Below, one piece after another: positions 55,339-64,000 of a stretch of 64,000 nt of DNA. Each line of letters opens with the position of its first letter. Position 1 is the first letter of the stretch. The DNA is taken from NCBI GenBank assembly GCA_028683855.1, contig JAQUHA010000010.1, forward strand, positions 49,402 to 113,401. The letters are read 5' to 3'. The notes beneath the pieces are model-generated. The model did not search any database and was not told the origin of the DNA. It saw only the letters and a program-made list of their open reading frames with translations. The position numbers and the translations under genes were made by a program. This DNA is from Desulfuromonadaceae bacterium (GTDB lineage: Bacteria > Desulfobacterota > Desulfuromonadia > Geobacterales > Pseudopelobacteraceae).

Positions 55339-56640
55339 ATGAATATCATTGTTGTCGGCCTCTCTCACAAAACTGCTACAGTTGAAATACGTGAAAAGGT
55401 GGCTTTCTCCCCCAATCAAATCGAAAAACCGCTAACGGCACTGATTAATCTCGACGGAATTATTGAAGGGGTAATTGTATCGACCTGCAACCGGGTAGAG
55501 ATTTATGCCACAACACGTGACATAGCCGGCGGAACAGCACGAATCAAGCGGTTCATGGCAGAGTACCACCATCTACCGTTTGAAACCATTGAACCTCATC
55601 TTTACAGTTTTCATGCTGAAGCCGCAATTCGCCATGTATTTCGAGTTGCTTCAAGCCTAGATTCGATGGTGGTTGGTGAACCGCAAATTCTGGGTCAGAT
55701 TAAAACATCGTACGGATATGCAGCAGAATTCAAATCTTCCGGAATTATTCTAAACAGATTTCTTCATAAGGCTTTTTCGGTCGCAAAACGGGTACGAACA
55801 GAAACCAAAATTGCCTCTTCTGCAGTATCAGTAGCTTTTGCGGCTGTAGAGCTTGCGAAAAAAATACTCGGCGACCTGTCGGACAAAACAATCATGCTGA
55901 TAGGTGCGGGCGAAATGTGCGAACTTGCGGCAAAGCACTTTCTTAACAGCGGTGCTAAAGGGGTAATGGTAACCAACAGAACGTTCGAGAGAGCCGTAAG
56001 ACTGGCAGAAGAGTTCGGAGGAGAGGCTGTTCCATTTGAATCATTTCTCGATCACCTCCATCGGGCTGACATTGTACTTTCATCCACCGGAGCACCACAC
56101 TGTATAATAGGCCCAAAAGACGCTGAAGAGATAGTAAGGAAGCGGCGATTCAATCCGATATTTTTTATAGACATTGCGGTACCTCGCGATATTGACCCAA
56201 AAGTTGACGACGTAGAGAATGCTTACCTGTTCACCGTGGATCACCTTCAGGAGATCGTTCAAGCCAATCTGGCACAGCGAAACCTCGAAGCTGCAAAGGC
56301 TGAAGAGATTATTGAGCAGGAGATCGGTCAGTTTCATAAATGGCTCTCAACTCTTGAAGTTACGCCAACGATTGTTGCACTGCGTAATCGCTTTGATGAA
56401 ATCCGCAGAGCTGAGATCGATAAAACCGTATCAGGCTGGAAAGATCTGCCGCCAGAAGCTGAGAAGCGTTTGGAATCACTTACTATAGCGATCATGAACA
56501 AGCTGCTGCACACCCCGACTTCGGTATTAAAGCAGGCTGGTCAGGGTGGACGTGTTGACCTCTATATTGATGCAATACGTCAGCTTTTTGAACTTGAATC
56601 ACTGCAGCGTAACGATGAAGAGCTGGAGTTGGAAGAGTAG
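55339..56640 (+). CDS. hemA: Glutamyl-tRNA reductase
   Basis: 433 residues, full length. The catalytic cysteine is in '[11 protein letters not shown]' near residue 50, followed by '[10 protein letters not shown]' near 110 and the NADPH site '[16 protein letters not shown]' near 185. It makes glutamate-1-semialdehyde, the committed step of haem synthesis through the C5 path, from glutamyl-tRNA. Confidence 0.97.
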   Translation: MNIIVVGLSHKTATVEIREKVAFSPNQIEKPLTALINLDGIIEGVIVSTCNRVEIYATTRDIAGGTARIKRFMAEYHHLPFETIEPHLYSFHAEAAIRHVFRVASSLDSMVVGEPQILGQIKTSYGYAAEFKSSGIILNRFLHKAFSVAKRVRTETKIASSAVSVAFAAVELAKKILGDLSDKTIMLIGAGEMCELAAKHFLNSGAKGVMVTNRTFERAVRLAEEFGGEAVPFESFLDHLHRADIVLSSTGAPHCIIGPKDAEEIVRKRRFNPIFFIDIAVPRDIDPKVDDVENAYLFTVDHLQEIVQANLAQRNLEAAKAEEIIEQEIGQFHKWLSTLEVTPTIVALRNRFDEIRRAEIDKTVSGWKDLPPEAEKRLESLTIAIMNKLLHTPTSVLKQAGQGGRVDLYIDAIRQLFELESLQRNDEELELEE

Positions 56641-56683
56641 CAGAGTCAACCGGCAACGAATTAACAACAGAAATGGAGAATTT

Positions 56684-57622
56684 ATGTCCCTAAAACAGAT
56701 ACGCATAGGAACTCGTGCCAGTCAACTGGCACTATGGCAGGCTAACTGGGTAAAATCCGAATTAGAGAAAAAATACCCCGGAATGGAAGTCACACTTACT
56801 AAAATAAAAACAATCGGTGACAAAATTCTTGACGTTCCTCTCGCGCAGGTAGGGGGGAAAGGCTTGTTTGTCAAAGAGATTGAAGAAGCCATGCTGCGCG
56901 ACGAAATTGACATCGCAGTTCACAGCATGAAAGATGTACCTACTGATTTCCCTGAAGGGCTTGGACTTTACTGCATTACAGAACGTGAAGATCCGCGTGA
57001 TGCGGTAATATCCCGCAAAGTTAAGTTTTCAGATCTGCCGCAGGGGGCGCGCATAGGAACAAGTGCGCTTCGTCGCCAGGCTCAGCTTCTGAAAGTACGT
57101 CCCGACTTGCAGATGTGCATTATTCGCGGAAATGTGGAAACCAGAATAAGAAAGCTTACCGATGACAATCTGGATGCCGTTATTCTGGCAGCAGCCGGTT
57201 TAAAACGTCTCGGCTTTACAGATAGCGTTGCTGAATATCTGGACGTTGACCTTTCAATTCCGGCTATTGGACAGGGGGCTCTTGGGATTGAATGCCGACT
57301 GGCTGATCCGGTAATAACCGAAGCAATTTCGTTTTTCAACCATCCAGACACCAGTTATTCAGTTAGAGCCGAGCGCGCCCTTTTGAAAAGGTGCGAAGGG
57401 GGCTGCCAGGTTCCAATTGCGGCACACGGAACCGTTAAAGGGGATCAGTTGCGTCTCGTTGGCTTTATCGCATCTGTTGATGGACAGCACTCCGTACGGG
57501 GCGAAATAACCGGCTCGGTCACCGAATGCGAGCAACTGGGGATACGCCTTGCGGATCAACTCCTGGCTGAAGGCGGGAAAGCCATACTGGAAGAGGTATA
57601 TCAGAGGTCAATTGGTGAATAA
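56684..57622 (+). CDS. hemC: Porphobilinogen deaminase (hydroxymethylbilane synthase)
   Basis: 312 residues from the ATG at 56684 (GGAG site), where family similarity begins (I-G-T-R-A-S-Q-L-A-L-W). The dipyrromethane cofactor cysteine is in 'CEGGCQVPIAAHG' near residue 242. It joins four porphobilinogens. It overlaps the start of cobA-hemD by 8 bp. Confidence 0.97.
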   Translation: MSLKQIRIGTRASQLALWQANWVKSELEKKYPGMEVTLTKIKTIGDKILDVPLAQVGGKGLFVKEIEEAMLRDEIDIAVHSMKDVPTDFPEGLGLYCITEREDPRDAVISRKVKFSDLPQGARIGTSALRRQAQLLKVRPDLQMCIIRGNVETRIRKLTDDNLDAVILAAAGLKRLGFTDSVAEYLDVDLSIPAIGQGALGIECRLADPVITEAISFFNHPDTSYSVRAERALLKRCEGGCQVPIAAHGTVKGDQLRLVGFIASVDGQHSVRGEITGSVTECEQLGIRLADQLLAEGGKAILEEVYQRSIGE

Positions 57623-59132
57623 GGGAATCGTTTATCTGGTTGGAGCCGGCCCTGGCGATCCAGCCCTTATTACGCTTCGCGGAGCAGAGTGTCTCCAGAT
57701 GGCGGAGGTTGTTGTCTACGACTATCTTGCCAACGAACAGCTTCTCAGTCACGCTCCGGCAACCGCTGAACGAATTTACGCCGGCAAGATAGGTGGGCGT
57801 CACAATCAGGGGCAGGAGGAGATAAACAGCCTGCTCGTTGAGAAAGCGACAGAGGGGAAGATTGTTGTTCGACTGAAAGGGGGGGATCCCTTTGTATTTG
57901 GTCGAGGCGGGGAAGAGTGTGAAGCTCTATATGACGCAGGGATTTCGTTTGAAGTAATCCCCGGAGTAACTGCTGCAGTAGGCGCTTCTGCTTACTCAGG
58001 GATTCCACTGACTCACCGTGACATAACCGCATCTGTTGCCTTTGTAACCGGACATGAAGACAAAGAGAAGGGCGAATCAAACATTGACTGGGATCGTCTC
58101 TCTTTAGGTGGCGGTACAGTAGTATTTTATATGGGTGTAACAACCCTGCGTCAGAATATGCAGCGTATAATTGAACACGGCAGAGCGCCTGAAACACCGG
58201 TTGCACTGGTTCGCTGGGCAACCACTCCATGCCAGCAGGTTCTGGTCGGCACTTTATCCGATATTGCTGACCGCGCAGAAGAGTGTGCATTCAAGCCGCC
58301 GGCAATAACCATAGTAGGTGAAGTAGTATCGTTGAGAGACAAGTTGCAGTGGCTGGATAAACGGACGCTCTGCGGGAGAAAGATCATCGTCACAAGAGCC
58401 GCAGATCAAGCTGGCGAATTCTCCTCTAAACTGGCTGCACGGGGTGCAATGGTTCTCGAATGCCCAACAATAAGTCTTGTTGATCCCGAAAACTGGCAGC
58501 TTCTGGACATGGCTATCCGTGATCTCTCAGGTTACGACTGGATAATTTTCACCTCTGTCAATGCAATTCGTTACTTTTTCAAACGCCTTGACGCCCTCGG
58601 ATTTGACGCAAGAGCTTTTGGAAATTGCAGAATTTGCACAGTCGGATCTAAAACAGCCTCAGAAATGCACTCCTTTGCTATAAAACCGGATCTGATCCCT
58701 TCAAACTACACAGCCGAAGGGGTTGTAGAAGAGTTTTCCCGTTTGGACATGCACAACTCCAGAGTACTCTTTCCCCGTGCTGACAAGGCAAGAGACATAA
58801 TAGAGCGTGAACTGAAAAAAATGGGGGCTTATATAGACAGCCCTGTAACATATCGGAACATATTTCCAGAGCGACTCCCGCCTGAAACACTATTTGCACT
58901 TGAAAAACGATCTGTTGACTGCATAACCTTTACATCCTCGTCAACAGTTAAGAATCTGGCAGCCATGCTTGGAGAAGAGCTGTTACTGGATATGCTGAAA
59001 GGGGTAGTCGTCGCTTCAATCGGCCCGATCACATCAAAAACCTGTCGCGATCTTGGGCTGAAAGTTGACATTGAACCGGATGTCTACACAACTGAGGCTT
59101 TGATTCAATCAATTGAGGCGCACTTTAATTGA
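57615..59132 (+). CDS. cobA-hemD: Fused uroporphyrinogen-III methyltransferase and uroporphyrinogen-III synthase
   Basis: 505 residues from the GTG at 57615 (AGAGG ahead; TTG 3 bp earlier is possible). The N-terminal part (about 1-245) is SUMT/CobA: 'VGAGPGDP', 'GGDPFVFGRGGEE' and 'GIPLTHRD'. The C-terminal part (about 250-505) is HemD, which closes hydroxymethylbilane with inversion of ring D. The fusion channels uroporphyrinogen III towards sirohaem and cobalamin and is seen in Geobacter and clostridia. Ended by the 60-bp palindrome at 59140. Confidence 0.96.
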   Translation: MNKGIVYLVGAGPGDPALITLRGAECLQMAEVVVYDYLANEQLLSHAPATAERIYAGKIGGRHNQGQEEINSLLVEKATEGKIVVRLKGGDPFVFGRGGEECEALYDAGISFEVIPGVTAAVGASAYSGIPLTHRDITASVAFVTGHEDKEKGESNIDWDRLSLGGGTVVFYMGVTTLRQNMQRIIEHGRAPETPVALVRWATTPCQQVLVGTLSDIADRAEECAFKPPAITIVGEVVSLRDKLQWLDKRTLCGRKIIVTRAADQAGEFSSKLAARGAMVLECPTISLVDPENWQLLDMAIRDLSGYDWIIFTSVNAIRYFFKRLDALGFDARAFGNCRICTVGSKTASEMHSFAIKPDLIPSNYTAEGVVEEFSRLDMHNSRVLFPRADKARDIIERELKKMGAYIDSPVTYRNIFPERLPPETLFALEKRSVDCITFTSSSTVKNLAAMLGEELLLDMLKGVVVASIGPITSKTCRDLGLKVDIEPDVYTTEALIQSIEAHFN

Positions 59133-59139
59133 AAACGTA

Positions 59140-59199
59140 CTTATCTTCTGACAAAAAAAGGCTTCGCAAATGCGAAGCCTTTTTTTGTCAGAAGATAAG
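59140..59199. terminator. 60-bp perfect palindromic terminator
   Basis: 28-bp perfect stem with an AAAT loop; the core GGCTTCGC/GCGAAGCC is flanked by A7/T7 and then CTTATCTTCTGAC and its complement. It ends both the hem cluster (plus) and ndk (minus). Confidence 0.95.
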
Positions 59200-59211
59200 C
59201 TGTCAGATGGT

Positions 59212-59625
59212 TTACACCAGCTCCAAAGCACTAAAGAAATAGGGGATTTCAAAAGCAGCCGTTTCCGGAGCATCCGAACCGTGTGACGAATTTTCTTCAA
59301 TATTTACAGCAAAATCTTTACGGATAGTTCCCGGCTCAGCATTGGCAGGATTTGTAGCACCCATGAGTGTACGCCAGTCAGCTATTGCATTCTCTTTCTC
59401 AAGACAGAGCACAATAACCGGGCTGCGTGACATAAAAGTACAGAGATCGTTGAAAAAAGGGCGTTCACTGTGTACATGATAAAAACCTTCAGCCTGTTTT
59501 CTTGTCAGCTGAATTTTTTTCATACCGGCAATGGCAAAACCATTTTCCTCAATTCTAGCCAGAATCTTACCAGCCAATTTGCGTTCTACCGCATCCGGCT
59601 TGATAATTGCGAATGTCCGTTCCAT
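59212..59625 (-). CDS. ndk: Nucleoside-diphosphate kinase
   Basis: 137 residues from the ATG at 59625 (GGAGG 8 bases ahead; the frame is open 15 bp earlier at a TTG). The active-site histidine is in N-S-S-H-G-S-D near residue 117, with '[14 protein letters not shown]' before it. It balances nucleoside triphosphates. Confidence 0.98.
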   Translation of the reverse strand: MERTFAIIKPDAVERKLAGKILARIEENGFAIAGMKKIQLTRKQAEGFYHVHSERPFFNDLCTFMSRSPVIVLCLEKENAIADWRTLMGATNPANAEPGTIRKDFAVNIEENSSHGSDAPETAAFEIPYFFSALELV

Positions 59626-59665
59626 AGATAAATCCTCCAAGTATTGTCTTAAAACAAGAATTGTC

Positions 59666-59695
59666 TTGATAACACTACAGCACGTTTTTTGTCAA
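59666..59695 (-). promoter_or_regulatory. Promoter of ndk
   Basis: On the minus strand TTGACA (59695-59690), 18 bases, then TATCAA (59671-59666). The rest of the ndk-ahcY gap (to 59915) holds no riboswitch I can recognise. Confidence 0.5.
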
Positions 59696-59915
59696 GAGTT
59701 TCAGCCAGGTTATATCGCATATGGACAGCTTTTTACTGACTCCACCCACGGTTTAGTTGTATTTTGAATCACAGCTGTTCATTCATCAAATACAGATGGT
59801 GTCTCTTTTTCTCTATAGCAATAAGCGCAAAATATGATATGTCAAGAAAAGCTGATTTACAAAAACTAAATGTCGCAACTTGCAGGATCAACAAAAAAAA
59901 CTGAAGGAGCAAACA

Positions 59916-61310
59916 ATGTCAGAAGATTTTATCGTAGCAGACCTGAAACTGGCTGATTGGGGTCGTAAAGAGATCAGAATTGCCGAAACTGAAATGCCGG
60001 GCTTAATGGCTATACGGGAGGAGTATGCAGCTGCTCAGCCACTTAAAGGGGCGCGTATTACCGGCTCGCTACACATGACTATACAGACGGCAGTACTTAT
60101 CGAAACTTTAACCGCCCTCGGCGCTAAAGTACGGTGGGCATCCTGCAATATATTTTCAACCCAGGATCACGCCGCTGCAGCGATAGCTGCCGCGGGTGTG
60201 CCGGTTTTTGCAGTCAAAGGAGAGAGCCTTGAGCAGTATTGGGACTACACTCACCGCATTTTTGAATGGAGAGACGGCGGCTACTCCAACATGATACTGG
60301 ATGACGGAGGCGATGCAACCCTGCTACTGCACCTCGGCGCTAAAGCCGAAAAAGATATTACTGTTATTGGTAAACCGGCTTCCGAAGAAGAGACCATTCT
60401 GTACGCTGCAATTAAAGCTAAATTAGCCACCGACCCCACATGGTATTCAACACGCCTTACAGAGGTCAAAGGGGTTACCGAAGAGACTACAACAGGCGTA
60501 CACCGACTCTACCAGATGCATGAACGGGGTGATCTCAAATTCCCTGCCATCAACGTAAATGACTCAGTAACCAAATCCAAGTTCGACAATCTCTACGGCT
60601 GCCGTGAATCACTGGTAGACGGAATCAAACGTGCCACAGACGTTATGATAGCCGGCAAGGTTGCTCTGATTTGCGGATATGGAGATGTCGGCAAAGGTTC
60701 TGCACAGGCTATGCGTGCCCTCTCTGCCCAGGTATGGGTAACAGAAGTAGATCCGATCTGTGCTCTGCAGGCTGCAATGGAAGGCTTCAGGGTTGTAACA
60801 ATGGAGTATGCCGCCGACAAAGCTGATATTTTCGTCACCTGCACCGGTAACTACCACGTCATTACCCATGATCACATGATCAAAATGAAGGATCAGGCTA
60901 TTGTCTGCAACATCGGCCATTTTGACAATGAGATCGAAGTTGCTGCACTTGAAAAATATGAGTGGGAAGAGATCAAGCCACAGGTTGATCACATCATATT
61001 CCCGGACGGCAAGCGTATCATCCTGCTGGCAAAAGGCCGTCTGGTAAACCTCGGCTGCGCCACCGGTCATCCGAGTTATGTAATGTCGTCATCATTTGCA
61101 AACCAGACTATCGCCCAGATAGAACTGTTCTGTAACCCTGATAAATATCCGGTAGGGGTCTATGTTCTCCCAAAACATCTTGATGAGAAAGTTGCACGCC
61201 TGCAGCTTAAAAAGCTGAATGCCCAACTGAGTGAACTTACCGATGAGCAGGCAGCATACATCGGAGTCCCCAAGCAGGGTCCATACAAAACGGATATGTA
61301 CAGGTATTAA
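59916..61310 (+). CDS. ahcY: S-adenosylhomocysteine hydrolase
   Basis: 464 residues from the ATG at 59916 (AAGGAG ahead); the open frame upstream is A-rich leader. The NAD-binding motif '[15 protein letters not shown]' is near residue 250 and the C-terminal K-x-x-x-Y (K-T-D-M-Y-R-Y) is present. It splits the product of methylation reactions. A match for a SAH riboswitch is not visible in the leader. Confidence 0.98.
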   Translation: MSEDFIVADLKLADWGRKEIRIAETEMPGLMAIREEYAAAQPLKGARITGSLHMTIQTAVLIETLTALGAKVRWASCNIFSTQDHAAAAIAAAGVPVFAVKGESLEQYWDYTHRIFEWRDGGYSNMILDDGGDATLLLHLGAKAEKDITVIGKPASEEETILYAAIKAKLATDPTWYSTRLTEVKGVTEETTTGVHRLYQMHERGDLKFPAINVNDSVTKSKFDNLYGCRESLVDGIKRATDVMIAGKVALICGYGDVGKGSAQAMRALSAQVWVTEVDPICALQAAMEGFRVVTMEYAADKADIFVTCTGNYHVITHDHMIKMKDQAIVCNIGHFDNEIEVAALEKYEWEEIKPQVDHIIFPDGKRIILLAKGRLVNLGCATGHPSYVMSSSFANQTIAQIELFCNPDKYPVGVYVLPKHLDEKVARLQLKKLNAQLSELTDEQAAYIGVPKQGPYKTDMYRY

Positions 61311-61332
61311 AACAGAGTTACCTGTAAATAAG

Positions 61333-61380
61333 AAAGGGCGAGACCTCCGGGGTGGTATACCCCTGAGGTCTCGCCCTTTT
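61333..61380. terminator. Terminator between ahcY and the CFI-box gene
   Basis: 15-bp stem AAAGGGCGAGACCTC/GAGGTCTCGCCCTTT with an inner GGGGT/ACCCC stem. It serves both convergent genes. Confidence 0.92.
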
Positions 61381-61403
61381 CCATTTTCAGAGAGAAACAA
61401 CCA

Positions 61404-63182
61404 TCAGAACTGTTTCGTTGAGAATCCGCTCTCAAAAATTTTTGACCGACTTAAACGACAGATTAACCCTCCAACCAGAAACATAAGCCCCACAAAAGCC
61501 GCAGCAGGGTGCGCAACTGCTGCAACAACAGGTGTCAGTGCGAGCCTTGCAATAAATCGTAAAACTGTGTGACGCGAGATGAAATCTGCCAGAGGCGGAC
61601 TTAAGCTGTAATATGTTTTAACAAAGGCGCGCCCCGAAGCGTTGGTCAGCAGATAATCATCGCGGAACTCACGCAACAGGTGAACCTGAGGATGAAGGTA
61701 GCTGCCGTAAGCGGCGGTGGCTATAAAACAACCGCTTCCAGATCCGCTTGAAGACAATGCTGTAGTGATAGTAGTAGGTTCATCAACTGGATCCACGAGA
61801 CCATCCGTACTGAAGTTGGCTGAATGCCCATCAAGATCGGTGGTATTTGCTATCAATAGCACTAATTCGTCAGAGTTGGTAAGCCCGTTTGCTGTGTAGG
61901 AAGCTCCGTTTAAGTCCGGTGCCATTTCAACACCGTTTTTGAACATGGTTGTTTTAATGCCGATGGTTTTGGAGAGTGTTATTGTCAGGTAACTGTTTGT
62001 CTGAGGGGTGAATTTGTAATAGGCAAAGGAGTAGCCGGGAAGAGTTACGTTTGTGTTTTTGACAGGGTATGATGTGTAGGTTGTGATTGGCGAATAGGGG
62101 TGAATCTGATCAATTTCATCTGTATGAGATGCCCACTCTCTTGTGTAAACACGTTTGCTGAAGTCGAAAAAGTCGCTGCCGAGAGTCGTTCCATATTTTG
62201 AGGAGAGCAGGCTCTCCAAAACCGGTGTCATTGGAATGTCGGAGTAGCCGTTCGGGCTGTACATTGGACCAAGTTTTTCCCATACAGCACGAATCATTGC
62301 AGCTGTGTGTTTTTCAGAAAGATAGCGGTTAAATATCCAGCGCCCGTATCCACCTCCGGTTGATGTGTCAACAGGTGTGTCAAGGGATAGCTTACTCTGT
62401 GTAAACCAGTTTGTGACATAGTTGTAAAGCTGATTGACCTGATCGTAAAGTTCATCTTCCATCCATGTGGAGGTGGCTTCTGCATACCAGATGTCGAAGT
62501 AGTAGTTATAGCCGTACTGGATGGCGTGATGGTATTCGTGGGCTGCGGTTATCTGCAGGCTTTGAATAGGGGGGTATATTCGGGGTTTGTAGATGTCGTC
62601 GGTAAAGTTGTTGTCTATCTGCATCCAACTGGAAAATGAGTTGGGATAGGCGGTAGTGACTGATCTATCGCTGTCGGTCATTCCGTAGTAAGCTTGTGCT
62701 GCAAGGTTTTTTAAATATATGTCGTACGGTTGATTATTATTTGTCGGTGCCAGTTGCCACTGCAAAGCGCTGTAGTTGGCTGCTACCTGATCAAAGGTGT
62801 CGGCTACTGTCTGTACCCAGGCGAAGTTCGGTACGGCATCGGTTCCTGTGAGTGTGTAGTGGATTCTGAATCTGCCTGATGTGGATGTATAGGTCTGCTC
62901 ACCGCTGATTACCGGATATGCTAGCTGTTTTGCGAGTACTTTCTGTGTAGATTCTTCCAGCAGGTTCCAGTCACGGCGGAGTGCTTTTTTCAGAGGCGTT
63001 CCGCATTTGGGAGAGTCTTCTGAAAGGGGTGTTTCACCAGATACGGTTTTCTGGAGTTGAGTGTTTTTTATCTCCCCGAACTGTTTCAGGTAATATTCAT
63101 CCAGAGTGCCGGCAGAGGCTATACCTGAATATTGAATTACTACAAACAGGGCTGCTACAAAGTATTTCAATAATATTTTCAT
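61404..63182 (-). CDS. Secreted HExxH metalloprotease with CFI-box C-terminus
   Basis: 592 residues. Signal peptide to about residue 25 (A-S-A-G). A zinc-protease motif H-E-Y-H-H is near residue 211, followed by a possible third ligand in '[13 protein letters not shown]', the layout of the MXAN_6640-type putative metalloproteases. A beta-rich middle follows, then the C-terminal CFI-box: [10 protein letters not shown] near residue 500, 'LREFRDDYL', a hydrophobic segment near 563-580 and a basic end C-R-L-S-R-S-K. CFI-box tails are a recognised but uncharacterised C-terminal region of Geobacter and Myxococcus surface proteins. Its start overlaps the upstream stop by 1 base (TGATG). Confidence 0.85.
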   Translation of the reverse strand: MKILLKYFVAALFVVIQYSGIASAGTLDEYYLKQFGEIKNTQLQKTVSGETPLSEDSPKCGTPLKKALRRDWNLLEESTQKVLAKQLAYPVISGEQTYTSTSGRFRIHYTLTGTDAVPNFAWVQTVADTFDQVAANYSALQWQLAPTNNNQPYDIYLKNLAAQAYYGMTDSDRSVTTAYPNSFSSWMQIDNNFTDDIYKPRIYPPIQSLQITAAHEYHHAIQYGYNYYFDIWYAEATSTWMEDELYDQVNQLYNYVTNWFTQSKLSLDTPVDTSTGGGYGRWIFNRYLSEKHTAAMIRAVWEKLGPMYSPNGYSDIPMTPVLESLLSSKYGTTLGSDFFDFSKRVYTREWASHTDEIDQIHPYSPITTYTSYPVKNTNVTLPGYSFAYYKFTPQTNSYLTITLSKTIGIKTTMFKNGVEMAPDLNGASYTANGLTNSDELVLLIANTTDLDGHSANFSTDGLVDPVDEPTTITTALSSSGSGSGCFIATAAYGSYLHPQVHLLREFRDDYLLTNASGRAFVKTYYSLSPPLADFISRHTVLRFIARLALTPVVAAVAHPAAAFVGLMFLVGGLICRLSRSKIFESGFSTKQF

Positions 63183-63700
63183 CAGTCCACCACCCTTTTG
63201 CCGGTTCTCACTGCTGTCAGTGTTGTTTTGCCTTCTGTAACGGTTATATCAGATGCAACCGAGCCACCACTGATAGAATATAGTCCTGCGGGGAGAGCCA
63301 GAGCAAAAAAACCATCGTCATCTGTCTCGACTACTGCATACTTCCTGCCACCACTCGATATGACAAGATTTGAACGAGCAGATCTGCTCGATGCCGCAGC
63401 AGTTAGCCCAAGTTTTCCACCGGTACTTTGAAGATAGCATATACCGGCAACTCCGCCATTATCATCCGGAAGATGCTGCTGTTCAGTGGTTGGCGCGGAA
63501 GCTTTCAGAATCCGTGGCATCATTTTATCCATTACCGCCAGATATGCTTTTCCTCCGTTCCCAGAACCAGGAACAAAAACATTTCCATCAAAGTGGTAAT
63601 AGTTCCATGAATCCACCGGACGTTTTCCCGCAGCTTGAACTGATGTAAACATTGCAGAACAGGCAAGAATCATAAGCAAAAAATGCATTAACTTGAGCAT
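63182..63700 (-). CDS. Secreted protein with carboxypeptidase-regulatory-like end
   Basis: 172 residues with a signal peptide to about residue 23 (V-Q-A-A-G). A '[13 protein letters not shown]' segment follows, and the C-terminal 70 residues look like a carboxypeptidase-regulatory/CNA-B beta domain ('[26 protein letters not shown]'). AGAGG site 8 bases before the ATG. It is cotranscribed with the metalloprotease and may be its substrate, partner or inhibitor (inference). No named family recognised. Confidence 0.75.
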   Translation of the reverse strand: MLKLMHFLLMILACSAMFTSVQAAGKRPVDSWNYYHFDGNVFVPGSGNGGKAYLAVMDKMMPRILKASAPTTEQQHLPDDNGGVAGICYLQSTGGKLGLTAAASSRSARSNLVISSGGRKYAVVETDDDGFFALALPAGLYSISGGSVASDITVTEGKTTLTAVRTGKRVVD

Positions 63701-63800
63701 TGACGTAACCTCTCAGAGCTGCAGACAATTTAATGTTCTCAATACTGCACAATATGAGCGTATTAAGTCAAACAGAATAAATCAACACTCCCAACTTTAC

Positions 63801-63829
63801 TTGACAAATCGGCTCTCTAAGGCTACTTT
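63801..63829 (+). promoter_or_regulatory. Strong promoter at the right edge
   Basis: TTGACA at 63801-63806, exactly 17 bases, TACTTT at 63824-63829. The expected start lies about 50 bases before the 17-codon reading frame at 63888. Confidence 0.65.
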
Positions 63830-63887
63830 AGCGCTCCTGTAAACGCCATAAAGCAACCGACTAAATAAGCATAAAAAAGGAGATGAT

Positions 63888-63941
63888 ATGAAAGAAACAA
63901 AAAGCTCGTTGACCGCTCCATGCAGTGATTTATACTTGTAA
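63888..63941 (+). CDS. Putative 17-residue peptide
   Basis: ATG with an excellent AAAAGGAG site 5-6 bases ahead and a strong promoter upstream. It encodes M-K-E-T-K-S-S-L-T-A-P-C-S-D-L-Y-L and stops at TAA. It has no run of one amino acid that would mark an attenuator. A short peptide with Cys, Ser, Asp and Tyr at the end could be a precursor of a modified peptide (Geobacter is known to hold radical-SAM linked short precursors), but the next genes lie outside the window, so this is a guess. Confidence 0.45.
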   Translation: MKETKSSLTAPCSDLYL

Positions 63942-63970
63942 CTGCCTGGAGTAGATAGGCTATAGGCTGG

Positions 63971-64000
63971 ATGATTGTGTGGGGCTTTGACCCTGAAAAG
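63971..64000 (+). CDS. Possible start of the next gene (cut by window end)
   Basis: ATG with codons M-I-V-W-G-F-D-P-E-K to the window end. No convincing ribosome-binding site is near, and ten codons are too few to identify anything. Confidence 0.2.
   Translation, partial: MIVWGFDPEK

Noticed and set aside
59641..59915. SAH riboswitch in front of ahcY
   Set aside because: None of the conserved core stretches of SAH aptamers is visible in the leader.

Overview
The window looks like chromosome of a Geobacter-like bacterium (Desulfuromonadia / Geobacterales). This rests on gene content: multihaem c-type cytochrome lipoproteins next to an outer-membrane barrel, a protein with the CX4CH haem-site variant typical of Geobacter, a GEMM-class cyclic-dinucleotide riboswitch, a group 3b type [NiFe] hydrogenase, a CFI-box C-terminus protein, EAL-HDOD and DUF4911 proteins, and a fused CobA-HemD in the haem cluster. 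Most of the window is moderately AT-rich. About 37.1-46.3 kb is visibly richer in G+C. No organism name can be fixed from sequence alone.

Layout. 0-8.2 kb: end of lolA, yajQ, radC, uppP, a Pit phosphate transporter with its PhoU-like partner, an EAL-HDOD protein, a sensor kinase and a DUF3108 envelope protein. 8.2-16.4 kb: a minus-strand six-gene operon with, in transcription order, an outer-membrane barrel, a 5-haem lipoprotein, a lipoprotein with 5 canonical and several variant haem sites, a small lipoprotein, a lipoprotein with nineteen exact-period 11-residue repeats, and a 9-haem lipoprotein. This is probably an extracellular electron-transfer conduit. 16.9-17.5 kb: fmdB on the plus strand; on the minus strand a promoter, a GEMM riboswitch and a strong terminator that point at the cytochrome operon across fmdB. 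17.5-28 kb: kup, a SNF2 helicase, a rhomboid protease, cspA and an mlaE-F-D-tolC-mlaC lipid-transport operon. 28-32 kb: four-gene [NiFe] hydrogenase operon with 4-bp overlaps at every junction. 32-36.2 kb: DUF4911 protein, a B12-binding radical SAM protein, serS, a coiled-coil protein and tRNA-Ser(TGA).

36.2-48.6 kb is a sensory block on the minus strand: a broken PocR-domain gene, a REC-PAS-kinase-REC hybrid, an Rcp1-like response regulator, a membrane Cache/PAS kinase, a sugar-type periplasmic binding protein without a transporter, a cobalamin-binding protein carrying the Wx9EH signature of B12 photoreceptors, a chemoreceptor cut by an in-frame TAA, CheW, an HPt protein and an HTH-PAS protein. 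Two nonsense codons, a 69-bp duplication and the base-composition shift suggest a partly decaying, probably acquired module.

48.9-64 kb: a YeiH-type transporter, a nucleotide-sugar epimerase, a small secreted Ala/Lys-rich protein, hslO, truA, trxA, a sirohaem/haem cluster (precorrin-2 dehydrogenase, ccsA-like gene, hemA, hemC, cobA-hemD) that fits the heavy haem demand of the cytochromes, ndk, ahcY, a CFI-box metalloprotease with a partner protein and, at the right edge, a strong promoter in front of a 17-codon open reading frame.
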